Positions 26,213 through 34,485 of a stretch of DNA of 64,000 bases are shown piece after piece. This DNA comes from Brevibacterium iodinum ATCC 49514 (GTDB taxonomy: Bacteria; Actinomycetota; Actinomycetes; Actinomycetales; Brevibacteriaceae): the NCBI RefSeq assembly GCF_900169265.1, contig NZ_FXYX01000016.1, positions 20,528-84,527 on the forward strand, in the 5' to 3' direction. The notes beneath the pieces are model-generated. The model made no database searches and was not told where the DNA came from. It saw only the letters and a program-made list of their open reading frames with translations. Position 1 is the first letter of the stretch; every line of letters begins with the position of its first letter. Made by a program: the position numbers and the translations under genes.

Positions 26213-27022
26213 GTGGAGACGATGCGGGTGGACAGGATCAGCGCACGCGATGGCTTCCCCCTCGAGTTCCAGGTCAGCGGGCCGGAGGACGCTCCTGCAC
26301 TGCTCCTCCTGCAGGGCCAGTCGAATTCGCACGAGTGGTGGGACGATCTGCGCGGGGACTTCGAACCGGACTTCCGCACGATCACGTTCGACTATCGCGG
26401 AACGGGCGGCAGCCGGGGTGAGCTCGGGGAACTGTCGACAGCGAGCTTCGCCGATGATGCCGTGGACGTGCTCGACCACCTCGGCGCGGATCGGGCCGCG
26501 ATCTACGGCACGTCCATGGGCGGGCGGATCTCGCAGATGCTGGCACTCAACCGTCCGGAGCGGGTGAGCGCTCTGGTCCTCGGGTGCACCTCGCCCGGCG
26601 GGCCGCATGCCGTCAAGCGTCCGCGTGAGGTCGGCCAAGCTCTGGCGAGGCTGCGCGGCGATGAGCACACTCAGTACCTCTTCGACCTCTTCTACACCCC
26701 CGAATGGACGGTATCGGCGGAGTACAGCAAGATGCTCGGCGACGACACGATGACGGCGGCCGCGTCATCCGCCCATCTGCGCGTGAGCGCCAATCACAAT
26801 GCCTGGGACCGGCTGCCCGAGATCTCCGCCCCGACGCTGATCATGCACGGCGATGCCGATCGGATGAACCCGGTCGGGAATGCCCGAATCCTCCACGAGC
26901 GCATCCCCGGATCTCAGCTGCTGATTCTGCCGGAAGGTCGACACGGATTCTTCGAAGAATTCGCCGAGGTGGTCACTCCTGCCGTGCTCCGCTTCCTGAC
27001 GGAATCGCTGCGGAAATCCTGA
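26213..27022 (+). CDS. Alpha/beta hydrolase
   Basis: 269 residues. Nucleophile elbow G-T-S-M-G (AIYGTSMGGRISQML), acid in LIMHGDADRMNP and His in LPEGRHGFF complete the triad. The oxyanion region is LLLLQGQSNSHEWW, where the usual HG is QG. The relatives closest in pattern are lactonases, 3-oxoadipate enol-lactone hydrolases and esterases; the substrate is unknown. There is no signal peptide. It is divergent from aroD, sharing a 48-bp promoter region. Confidence 0.85.
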   Translation: METMRVDRISARDGFPLEFQVSGPEDAPALLLLQGQSNSHEWWDDLRGDFEPDFRTITFDYRGTGGSRGELGELSTASFADDAVDVLDHLGADRAAIYGTSMGGRISQMLALNRPERVSALVLGCTSPGGPHAVKRPREVGQALARLRGDEHTQYLFDLFYTPEWTVSAEYSKMLGDDTMTAAASSAHLRVSANHNAWDRLPEISAPTLIMHGDADRMNPVGNARILHERIPGSQLLILPEGRHGFFEEFAEVVTPAVLRFLTESLRKS

Positions 27023-27120
27023 GGGCAGGAATCCTGAAGGCAAGGACGCCTACTGCATCAAAATCCCACATCCGGTAGCAAATCCGTTAACGGCATAGCT
27101 ACAAGCTCCAATCGGCGATT

Positions 27121-27136
27121 ATAACAATCAAGTAAC
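27121..27136. promoter_or_regulatory. MtrA-like direct repeat upstream of proV
   Basis: ATAAC-N6-GTAAC lies 238 bases before the proV start, in an AT-rich patch at the left end of a 351-base gene-free stretch (27023-27373). In Corynebacterium MtrA controls osmoprotectant carriers, which makes the position suggestive; the match itself could be chance. Confidence 0.4.
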
Positions 27137-27240
27137 GCACGAATATGTGTTTGCCCAGGTCAGAGGGGTAGTCAAGGGTGACGCGCCGGAGACTCGGGAC
27201 AAAATCTCTGCCGAAAACCCTGAACAAAACTACAATGGTG

Positions 27241-27297
27241 GATCAGATATCCGTGTGCGGTGAGGCGCGTGCGCAATTGAGCTATTCGGATCTGATC
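27241..27297 (+). promoter_or_regulatory. Structured leader element upstream of proVWX
   Basis: GATCAGAT (27241-27248) pairs exactly with ATCTGATC (27290-27297). After a 2-base bulge, CCG pairs with CGG and closes a 33-base apical region containing GCGCGTGCGC. The string GAACCGTGTAAACGGGGG and then TGAAGCC follows. The whole 27140-27373 stretch lacks ORFs and could be a long regulatory 5' leader. It loosely recalls c-di-AMP riboswitch segments, but I cannot find that family's conserved 3' part. Confidence 0.4.
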
Positions 27298-27373
27298 TGC
27301 GAGCACCGAACCGTGTAAACGGGGGTGAAGCCTCTCGTTCTTGCGGACTGCCAAGAATGCAAGGAGGAAGCAC

Positions 27374-28792
27374 GTGAGCGTTGTCAAAGCGTCACACGTC
27401 TACAAAGTTTTCGGAAAGCGGCCGAATGAAGTCATCAAACGCCTCGAAGAGGGCGCCGATCGCAAGGATCTCACCAAGCTGGGAACCGCTGCCGTCATCG
27501 ACGCGAGCTTTGAGGTCGAAGAGGGCGAGATCTTCGTCGTCATGGGCCTCTCCGGCTCTGGAAAATCGACGCTGATCCGCACACTCAACGGACTCTGGGC
27601 TCCGACGGCCGGCTCGGTCGAGGTGCTCGGCACCGACATCTCGAAGGCCGATGCATCAACGCTGCGGAAGGTCCGCGGCAAGCACGTGTCAATGGTGTTC
27701 CAACACTTTGCCCTGCTGCCGCACCGTACGGTGCGCGAAAACGCTGCCTATTCCCTCGAGATCCAGGGCGTTCCGAAGAACGAACGCGCCGATAAAGCAG
27801 AGGAATGGCTCAAGACCGTGGGGCTCGACGGCTGGGGCGACAAGTACCCGCAGCAGCTCTCGGGCGGTATGCAGCAGCGTGTCGGGCTGGCCCGTGCGCT
27901 TGCGGCAGAGACCGACATCCTGCTCATGGACGAAGCCTTCTCCGCCCTCGACCCGCTCATCCGGCGCGAGATGCAGGAACAGCTCGTCGAACTGCAGCGG
28001 GAGCTGAAGAAGACCATCATCTTCATCACCCACGACCTCAATGAGGCGATGTTCCTCGGCGATCGCATCGCGGTGATGCGCGATGGCCGCATCGTTCAGA
28101 TCGGCACCTCCGAGGAGATCCTCACGCAGCCGGCCGACGACTACATCGCTGAGTTCGTCCAAGATGTCGACCGCACCCGCGTTCTCACCGCATCGTCGAT
28201 CATGCGCGAGACCAATGCCACGATCAGCATCGAGGCCGGCCCGCGACTGGCCATGCGGACTCTCGAGGACAGCAACTCCTCAGGCCTGCTCGTCCTCGAC
28301 GAGAACCGCACCGTCGTCGGCATGGTCAGCGACCGCAATGTGGTCAAGGCCGCCCGCGAAGGTCAGCACACGATCGCCGACATCGTGGAGAAGACAGACC
28401 TATTCACAGTGCGCCCCGAGACCCCGATCTCCGAACTCTTCGCACCGAGCTCGACGGCCAAGGTGCCGTTGACCGTCGTTGACGACAATCAGCGCCTGCT
28501 CGGCATCGTGCCCCGAGTGGCACTGCTCAATTCAATGGCCGATCCGGGGCCCGCGACAGGCGAGATCCCGCCAGTCAGAGAGGAGTCCGAGCCCGTGGTC
28601 GTCTCACCCGGTGCGGCCGAGGCCGACAGCGAGAACGGTGCCGCCTTCACGGAAGAGCAGGTGGCCCCGACGGAAGTCGCTGCGGCGACCAACGGTGCGA
28701 GCGCTGACGCGACTGCCGCTGAAGACGGACTCGGAAAGGACACCGGATCGCCTGTCCGAGGCGCCGATGACGTTGATGGAGGTAAGCACTGA
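27374..28792 (+). CDS. proV: Glycine betaine/proline ABC transporter ATP-binding protein
   Basis: 472 residues from the GTG at 27374, preceded by AAGGAGG. The N-terminal extension (VYKVFGKRPNEVIKRLEEGA) is typical of ProV/OpuAA. Walker A is GLSGSGKST (residues 58-66), the signature is LSGGMQQRV, Walker B is LLMDEAFSALD, and the switch His is in FITHD. Two CBS domains (~270-400) follow; in OpuA such domains sense ionic strength or c-di-AMP. The last ~75 residues are an acidic Ala/Glu tail not usual in the family. The stop overlaps proW by one base (TGATG). Confidence 0.92.
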   Translation: MSVVKASHVYKVFGKRPNEVIKRLEEGADRKDLTKLGTAAVIDASFEVEEGEIFVVMGLSGSGKSTLIRTLNGLWAPTAGSVEVLGTDISKADASTLRKVRGKHVSMVFQHFALLPHRTVRENAAYSLEIQGVPKNERADKAEEWLKTVGLDGWGDKYPQQLSGGMQQRVGLARALAAETDILLMDEAFSALDPLIRREMQEQLVELQRELKKTIIFITHDLNEAMFLGDRIAVMRDGRIVQIGTSEEILTQPADDYIAEFVQDVDRTRVLTASSIMRETNATISIEAGPRLAMRTLEDSNSSGLLVLDENRTVVGMVSDRNVVKAAREGQHTIADIVEKTDLFTVRPETPISELFAPSSTAKVPLTVVDDNQRLLGIVPRVALLNSMADPGPATGEIPPVREESEPVVVSPGAAEADSENGAAFTEEQVAPTEVAAATNGASADATAAEDGLGKDTGSPVRGADDVDGGKH

Positions 28793-29658
28793 TGGACTTC
28801 ATGAATCCGCGTCTGCCGCTCGGTGATTGGGTCAATGACTTCCTCACCTGGTTCACTTCGGCCTTCCAGTGGCTGCTCGACTTCATCAACCTGATCCTGG
28901 GCGGTCTCTACGACATCCTCTACCTGGTGTTCTCGTCGCCGATCTACCTCATTATGATCGTCATCTTGGCTGCGATCGCATTCTTTGCCGCCGGCTGGAA
29001 GGTCGCAGTGTTCACCCTCATCGGGTTCTACCTCGTGCGGGCCCTCGACCAGTGGGACAACACGATGTCGACACTGGCCCTGGTTCTCGTCGCCGTCATC
29101 GTGGCTCTGATCATCGCCATTCCGCTCGGCATCCTCGCCGCGAAGGTGAGTTGGGTGTCGACAGTCGTCAAGCCGATCCTCGACTTCATGCAGTCGATGC
29201 CTGCTCTGGCGTATCTGGTGCCTGCGATCCTCATGTTCGGCATCGGTCAGACTCCGGGTGCAATTGCGACGATCATCTTCGCCTTGCCCCCCGGCGTGCG
29301 ACTGACCGAGCTCGCCATCCGCCAGGTGAACACAGAAGTCGTCGAGGCCGGCCAAGCCTTCGGCGCGAGCTCCGGACACATCCTGTCGAAGATCCAGATC
29401 CCCCTGGCCATGCCGACCATCATGGCGGGCATCAACCAGGTCATCATGCTTGCGCTGTCGATGGTCGTCCTCGCAGGCATGGTCGGCGCCGGCGGCCTTG
29501 GTGGTGCCGTCGTCGGCGGCATCAGCTCCCTCGATGTCCCTCTGGCAGTTGAGGCCGGCCTGGCCGTCGTCGTGGTAGCGATCTTCCTTGACCGAGTCAC
29601 AGCGGCTCTGGGCAAGAAGACGCCGATCGAACGGGCCCGCAAGGCCGCAGCCGCCTGA
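28792..29658 (+). CDS. proW: Glycine betaine/proline ABC transporter permease
   Basis: 288 residues with six to seven membrane helices. The coupling-helix motif is EAGQAFGASSGHILSKIQIPLAMPTIMAGINQ, matching the EAA loop of OpuAB/ProW. The conserved QSMPALAYLVPAI and the IGQTPGAIATIIFALPP segment are present. It forms the membrane channel for osmoprotectant uptake with ProV. It overlaps proV by one base and is followed by proX after 38 bp with an AAAGGAGA site. Confidence 0.92.
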   Translation: MDFMNPRLPLGDWVNDFLTWFTSAFQWLLDFINLILGGLYDILYLVFSSPIYLIMIVILAAIAFFAAGWKVAVFTLIGFYLVRALDQWDNTMSTLALVLVAVIVALIIAIPLGILAAKVSWVSTVVKPILDFMQSMPALAYLVPAILMFGIGQTPGAIATIIFALPPGVRLTELAIRQVNTEVVEAGQAFGASSGHILSKIQIPLAMPTIMAGINQVIMLALSMVVLAGMVGAGGLGGAVVGGISSLDVPLAVEAGLAVVVVAIFLDRVTAALGKKTPIERARKAAAA

Positions 29659-29696
29659 TCCGAAACCCAACCATCCGAGTACCAAAGGAGAGTCAG

Positions 29697-30695
29697 ATGA
29701 AAAAGACAACCTTGACAAAGCTGGGAGGCATCCTCGCGGCCAGTGCGCTGGCCCTTTCGGCTTGTGGAGCGTCGAACTCCGGCGGCGGTTCTGCCGGTGC
29801 CGACGAAGACACGAGCGCTGAGGGCAAGGACTGGTCCTCATGCAAGCCCGGGGAAGGCTCGAAGGACGTCGCCGACACTGAGGACGACGAGAAGAAGGTC
29901 TCTCTCGGAATCTTCAACGGCTGGGACGAGTCCTACGCCACCGTCTACCTCGTCAAGAATGTTCTCGAAGAGGACGGCTACGAAGTCGAAACCAAGGAAC
30001 TCGACGCCGGGCCGATGTTCACCGGCGTGGCCAAGGGAGATATCGACTTCTTCACCGACGGTTGGCTGCCGCTGACCCACGAGAGCTACATCGAGCAGTT
30101 CGGTGACAAGATGGTCGATCACGGCTGCTGGTACGACAATGCGAAGCTGACCATCGCCGTCAACGAGGATTCGCCGGCCAAGACCATCGGCGACCTCAAG
30201 GACATGGGCGACGAGTACAACAACACGCTGTACGGCATCGACGCAGGCGCTGGTCTGACGAAGACGACGAAGGAGGCGGCAATCCCCGACTACGAGCTCG
30301 ACAACCTCGAGTTCAAGATCTCCTCGACCCCGGCGATGCTCGCTCAGCTGCAGAAGTCGACTGATGCAGATGAGAATGTCGCAGTGACCCTGTGGCGTCC
30401 GCACTGGGCCTACGATGCGTTCCCGGTCCGCGACCTTGAGGACCCGAAGGGTGCAATGGGCGAAGCCGAGCGCATCTTCAGCTTCTCCGGCAAGGACGCA
30501 GCGGAAGAGCACCCCTACGTCTCCCAGCTGCTGCAGAACCTCGTCCTCGACGACGACCACCTCGCCAGCCTGGAAAACCTCATGTTCTCCGACGATAACT
30601 ACGGCGGAGACAACCACGAGAAGGCCGTCGCCGAATGGCTGGAGGACAACCCGGACTTCGTCGACCAGTGGAAGAAGGGCGAACTCGCAAAGTAA
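29697..30695 (+). CDS. proX: Osmoprotectant ABC transporter substrate-binding lipoprotein, copy 1
   Basis: 332 residues. Lipoprotein signal with lipobox LSAC, Cys23. The OpuAC fold is recognisable from NGWDESYATVYLVKNVLEEDGY, CWYDNAKLTIAVNEDSP, and WRPHWAYDAFPVRDLEDPKG, which carries Trp residues able to stack on a quaternary amine. It delivers betaine- or proline-type solutes to ProVW. From 30324 to 30667 its DNA is identical to copy 2, while the 5' part differs more. A strong hairpin follows the stop. Confidence 0.9.
   Translation: MKKTTLTKLGGILAASALALSACGASNSGGGSAGADEDTSAEGKDWSSCKPGEGSKDVADTEDDEKKVSLGIFNGWDESYATVYLVKNVLEEDGYEVETKELDAGPMFTGVAKGDIDFFTDGWLPLTHESYIEQFGDKMVDHGCWYDNAKLTIAVNEDSPAKTIGDLKDMGDEYNNTLYGIDAGAGLTKTTKEAAIPDYELDNLEFKISSTPAMLAQLQKSTDADENVAVTLWRPHWAYDAFPVRDLEDPKGAMGEAERIFSFSGKDAAEEHPYVSQLLQNLVLDDDHLASLENLMFSDDNYGGDNHEKAVAEWLEDNPDFVDQWKKGELAK
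30324..30667 (+). repeat. 344-bp segment identical to proX copy 2
   Basis: Identical base for base, by my reading, with 31487-31830. The flanking 240 bp upstream is also nearly identical, with scattered differences that rise towards the 5' ends. Confidence 0.85.
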
Positions 30696-30769
30696 TCCGC
30701 TGACCTACAACACCAGCCGCCAGAAATTGCTCGCCACAGAGTGAAATCGCAATAGCGGCCGGACACGAA

Positions 30770-30811
30770 CGGGGCAGGTTCACAAGCTCATGAGTTTGCG
30801 ATCCTGCCCCG
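30770..30811 (+). terminator. Hairpin between the two proX copies
   Basis: CGGGGCAGG and CCTGCCCCG form the outer stem. An inner imperfect stem closes on CTCATGAG. It lies 75 bases after proX copy 1 and 55 before copy 2, so copy 2 probably has its own promoter or is expressed only by read-through. Confidence 0.65.
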
Positions 30812-30865
30812 CTTCCATGCGACGACCGCGCACCAATACGATCACATCTGAATAGAGGAAACATC

Positions 30866-31861
30866 ATGATATCGACACGCAGCACCCGTCTCGGCGCGAT
30901 CCTCACCTGCGCTGCTCTTGCCCTCTCAGCCTGCGGGGCATCGAACTCCGGCGGAGAAGACAACGACAACGCTCAGGGCAGTGGAGACAAAGATTGGTCC
31001 AACTGCACTCCGGGTGAAGGATCGAAGGATACCGCCGAGGTGACTGATGACGACAAGGATGTCTCCTTCGTCATGTTCAACGGCTGGGACGAGTCCTACG
31101 CCACCACCTACCTCATCAAGAACGTGCTCGAAGAAGACGGATACACGGTGGAGACGCAAGAACTCGATGCCGGGCCCGCATACACCGGGCTGACCAAAGG
31201 CGACGTCGACTTCGTCACCGACACCTGGCTGCCGCTGACTCACGCGAGCTACCTCGAGCAGTTCGGTGACAAGATGGTCGATCACGGCTGCTGGTACGAC
31301 AACGCGAAGCTGACCATCGCCGTCAACGAGGATTCGCCGGCCAAGACCATCGGCGACCTCAAGGACATGGGCGACGAGTACAACAACACGCTGTACGGCA
31401 TCGAAGCCGGTGCCGGTCTGACGAAGACGACGAAGGAGGCGGCAATCCCCGACTACGAGCTTGATGAGCTTGATTACAAGATCTCGTCGACCCCGGCGAT
31501 GCTCGCTCAGCTGCAGAAGTCGACTGATGCAGATGAGAATGTCGCAGTGACCCTGTGGCGTCCGCACTGGGCCTACGATGCGTTCCCGGTCCGCGACCTT
31601 GAGGACCCGAAGGGTGCAATGGGCGAAGCCGAGCGCATCTTCAGCTTCTCCGGCAAGGACGCAGCGGAAGAGCACCCCTACGTCTCCCAGCTGCTGCAGA
31701 ACCTCGTCCTCGACGACGACCACCTCGCCAGCCTGGAAAACCTCATGTTCTCCGACGATAACTACGGCGGAGACAACCACGAGAAGGCCGTCGCCGAATG
31801 GCTGGAGGACAACCCGGACTTCGTCGACCAATGGAAGAAGGGCAAACTCGCCGAGTCCTGA
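30866..31861 (+). CDS. proX: Osmoprotectant ABC transporter substrate-binding lipoprotein, copy 2
   Basis: 331 residues, a tandem paralogue of the preceding gene. Lipobox LSAC with Cys23. The N-terminal third differs at many positions (for example SFVMFNGWDESYATTYLIKN and LDAGPAYTGLTKGDVDFVTD). The C-terminal two thirds are almost the same, and 344 bp are identical at DNA level. This is the mark of duplication followed by gene conversion. Divergence around the first lobe could give a different solute preference. AGAGGAAA precedes the ATG. A terminator separates it from copy 1. Confidence 0.9.
   Translation: MISTRSTRLGAILTCAALALSACGASNSGGEDNDNAQGSGDKDWSNCTPGEGSKDTAEVTDDDKDVSFVMFNGWDESYATTYLIKNVLEEDGYTVETQELDAGPAYTGLTKGDVDFVTDTWLPLTHASYLEQFGDKMVDHGCWYDNAKLTIAVNEDSPAKTIGDLKDMGDEYNNTLYGIEAGAGLTKTTKEAAIPDYELDELDYKISSTPAMLAQLQKSTDADENVAVTLWRPHWAYDAFPVRDLEDPKGAMGEAERIFSFSGKDAAEEHPYVSQLLQNLVLDDDHLASLENLMFSDDNYGGDNHEKAVAEWLEDNPDFVDQWKKGKLAES
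31487..31830 (+). repeat. 344-bp segment identical to proX copy 1
   Basis: Partner of 30324-30667. Identity stops at a G/A difference just after GTCGACCA near the 3' end. The gene-free stretch 31862-32087 that follows shows no ORF or clear hairpin. Confidence 0.85.
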
Positions 31862-32087
31862 TGATGGCCCTGTGCAGCGCCCATAGCTCTGCAGCACACC
31901 ACGGCCGCAGCAGGCATTCGGACGGTCTACCCGGGCAGGGCCTGGCAACCAAGCGCCATCTGCTCGAAGTCGAGAACACGCTCCCCCAGAAGCTGTTCTG
32001 AGGCACGGCATCGATGTTCGCCAGCAGCGCCACTTTTCCGGCGGCGAAACAAACCCTGCCCGCGAGACTACATTCCGCACCATGCTC

Positions 32088-33398
32088 TCACCCCTCGAAC
32101 AGCCCCTGTCCGACGTATCCGCCCTCGGTCGCCCCGGGCGGAATCGCCCATACGGTCGATCCGATCGGGGTCGTCCATTCGTTGAGCAGGTCCACCTCGG
32201 CGAGGCGGCGCTGGATCGGCAGGAACTGCCGCTCGATATCGGCCTGGAAGGATGCGAACAGCAGCCCGGAATCCCCGCCCGCGCCGGTCTCGTAGTTGAA
32301 CGTGCGCCGGTGGATCTGCACCTCCGGGCCCAGTCCGTCGCGGGCGCGAGCGATATGCGCGGCCTGAGAGATCGTCGTCAGCCCCCGTTCATCGACGGCG
32401 GTGAAGTCCGGGACGTCGAACTCGTCCTTCCCCGACAGGGGTGCCCCGTTGTCCACGGTCCGCCCGACCGAGAACTCCCGCGCCGGGCGATCGGCCTGAT
32501 CCCAGGTGTCGAGGTTCATCGCGATATCGCGCAGAACCAGCGTCGTGCCCCCGCGCATCCACACCGGCAGATGCGCCCCAAGGTCGACCGGCGGCTCCCC
32601 GCGAGCAGAGAACACCGGGTTCGCGGTCTCGGTGCCCTGTCCCCAGATGATCCGAGCGAAGTCCTCGGATCCGGGACCGGGATTCGCGGTGCCGTCGAGC
32701 TGGCCGAAGAGGTTCCGTTGGGTCTTCCCTTCCCCCGTGCTGCCGTAGGCGCGTCGGAATCCGTCCCGCTGCCAGGCCACCTCGGCGAACGATCGCGAGT
32801 CCTTGAACAGCATGCGCCTGGCATGTGCCAAGGTCAGCGGGTCGTCGCCGCAGATCTGCAGGAGCAGGTCGCCCTTGCATCGATCCTGATCGAGGCGATC
32901 GATCGAGAACGCCTCCAGAGGCTGCAGCCAGTCCGGGACGTGCTTCTTTCCGGCGAGCGCCACCAGCTCGGCACCGAATCCGAAGGTCACGGTCAGCCGG
33001 GCAGGGTCGACGGCGAGCTCGGATTCGGAGTCGGCCAACGGCGCCTGCCCCTGCGTCAGCGCGGCCGCATCCGCGGTGAGCAGCCGCAGCCAGCGCACCG
33101 CCTCGGCGGCCTTGATCCCGGGCCTCAGCGTGAACGCGATGAAGTGCGCATAGGCCTGCGGCGGGGTCTCGACCCCGGATTGATGAGTGCCGTAGAACGG
33201 CTCGGTCTGCGGCCCGTTCGCCCCGTCCAGATCTCGCCGAGGTGGCCCGCCGTCATCGGCTGACGTGTTCTGAGAGCCGGTGCCGCGGCCGAGTGCGAAC
33301 CCGGTCGTGGCGCCGACGAGTCCTGCGCCGCCGGCCGCGGCCGCCGAGGTCAGGAGACCTCGGCGGCTGAAGCCGGTGCGACCGGGCTCAGTGGTCAC
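32088..33398 (-). CDS. Tat-exported Dyp-type haem peroxidase (EfeB/DtpA-like)
   Basis: 436 residues from a GTG at 33398, with GGAG 6 bases upstream. A twin-arginine signal (GFSRRGLLTSAAAAGGAGLVG) directs folded export. The Dyp motif GxxDG is seen as FGQLDGTANP, and the proximal haem His is in EVQIHRRTFNYE. It overlaps the upstream PCuAC gene by 11 bases. In Streptomyces a Dyp peroxidase of this type (DtpA) works with PCuAC/Sco copper chaperones to mature a copper oxidase; the neighbourhood here suggests a similar role (inference). It is convergent with proX copy 2. Confidence 0.88.
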   Translation of the reverse strand: MTTEPGRTGFSRRGLLTSAAAAGGAGLVGATTGFALGRGTGSQNTSADDGGPPRRDLDGANGPQTEPFYGTHQSGVETPPQAYAHFIAFTLRPGIKAAEAVRWLRLLTADAAALTQGQAPLADSESELAVDPARLTVTFGFGAELVALAGKKHVPDWLQPLEAFSIDRLDQDRCKGDLLLQICGDDPLTLAHARRMLFKDSRSFAEVAWQRDGFRRAYGSTGEGKTQRNLFGQLDGTANPGPGSEDFARIIWGQGTETANPVFSARGEPPVDLGAHLPVWMRGGTTLVLRDIAMNLDTWDQADRPAREFSVGRTVDNGAPLSGKDEFDVPDFTAVDERGLTTISQAAHIARARDGLGPEVQIHRRTFNYETGAGGDSGLLFASFQADIERQFLPIQRRLAEVDLLNEWTTPIGSTVWAIPPGATEGGYVGQGLFEG

Positions 33399-34056
33399 CG
33401 TGGTCTCCGTGATCGGAGTCCTCGTGATCGTCGCTGTCAGCACCGGCGTGCTCGCCGTCGTCGCCGTGCTCACCATGATCGCTGTGGTCGTCGCTGGAGC
33501 CTTCGGCTTCCCCGGGCGCGTATTCTTCCTGCGCTCCGGAGTACTCCTTCGCTACGGCAGTGGCCCCGACGGTCTCGCCGTCGGCGGTGACGAGATCGAG
33601 GCTGATCTCCTCGCCCGGCTTGATAGCCTTCTTCAGGCCCATGATCATGATGTGATCGCCGCCGGGCTCGAAGTCCAGGCTCTCCCCGGCCGGGATGGTG
33701 AAGCCGCCCTTCTTCTCCTGCATCTTCATTCCACCCGAACCGTCGCTTTCGGTCTCGTGGAGCTCGACCATCTCCGCGTCCGGGTATTTCGCTTCGACGA
33801 GATTGATGTCCTTGTCTGTGTTGTTCTGCAGCTTTCCGAAGACTGCGGTCATTCCGTCGTCGGCAGCCTTAACCCAGGCTCCGTCGAGGCTGAGCGCCTC
33901 CGCGTCGACCTGAGTGGCTTCCGGTTTCGCCGAGGCGGAGCTGCTGTCACCGGTCTGTGCCGGATCGGCGGCCTTGCTGTCGTTCTGGCCGCAGGCCGCC
34001 AGGCCGATGGCGACCGCGATGGGCAGGGCAAGGGCCAGGGTGATGTTCTTTCGCAT
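33388..34056 (-). CDS. PCuAC-type periplasmic copper chaperone lipoprotein
   Basis: 222 residues. Lipobox LAACG places Cys near residue 22. The PCuAC copper site is visible: an H-x9-M-x-M segment (ELHETESDGSGGMKM) followed by H-x-M in GGDHIMIMG. The last ~45 residues are an Asp/His/Gly tail with about ten His, likely an extra metal buffer. PCuAC proteins carry Cu(I) to oxidases at the outer face of the membrane. It overlaps the Dyp peroxidase gene by 11 bases. Upstream is a 429-base gene-free stretch. Confidence 0.88.
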   Translation of the reverse strand: MRKNITLALALPIAVAIGLAACGQNDSKAADPAQTGDSSSASAKPEATQVDAEALSLDGAWVKAADDGMTAVFGKLQNNTDKDINLVEAKYPDAEMVELHETESDGSGGMKMQEKKGGFTIPAGESLDFEPGGDHIMIMGLKKAIKPGEEISLDLVTADGETVGATAVAKEYSGAQEEYAPGEAEGSSDDHSDHGEHGDDGEHAGADSDDHEDSDHGDHGDH

Positions 34057-34485
34057 GATGTCTGCACTTTCGTGGTTGGGGTGCAGCCGAGCACATGTCG
34101 GCGCGCGCCGCGGTCGCCTGCAGGCGCAGGCAGCCCGCGTGCTCCGCGTCGTCAGACGACGAGGATCTTCGGTCGCAGAGTCTCTGCTGCCCGAAGCTGC
34201 AGGCGCTCAGCCGCATCGCGTTCGTACGCCTGTGTGCAGGGAACGCGGCTGACCGGCAGCGCTTTCGTAAGCCTCTGCGCCGGTCACGGTTGCCTGCGCG
34301 CAGCTCGTGCGAGTGCAAGTGCGCAGGGCACGTGCGGGGTACGTGTCCTCTGCTCGCAGCGGTGTGCGCGGACGTGTTCGACTGTCACCGAGGGGCGGCC
34401 CGCCGCTGTCTGGGCGGTCGCCCGAAGATGGATGGTCACCCGGGAATCCAGGTGTGGGTCGGCGCTGCAAACGCCGATTGCGATG
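34057..34485. other. 429-base stretch without a convincing gene
   Basis: Between the PCuAC gene and an upstream membrane protein gene on the same strand. It contains several GC-rich partial dyads (for example GCCTGC/GCAGGC near 34118 and TGACCGGC/GCCGGTCA around 34250-34290). It has a Cys-rich open frame on the plus strand whose codon use does not look coding. It may hold the PCuAC promoter and regulatory RNA structure. Confidence 0.4.

Noticed and set aside
27300..27373. c-di-AMP (ydaO-type) riboswitch before proV
   Set aside because: GAACCG and GGGGTGAA-like words are present, but the conserved 3' part with the CAGCTAAC-type sequence is missing; kept only as an unclassified structured leader.
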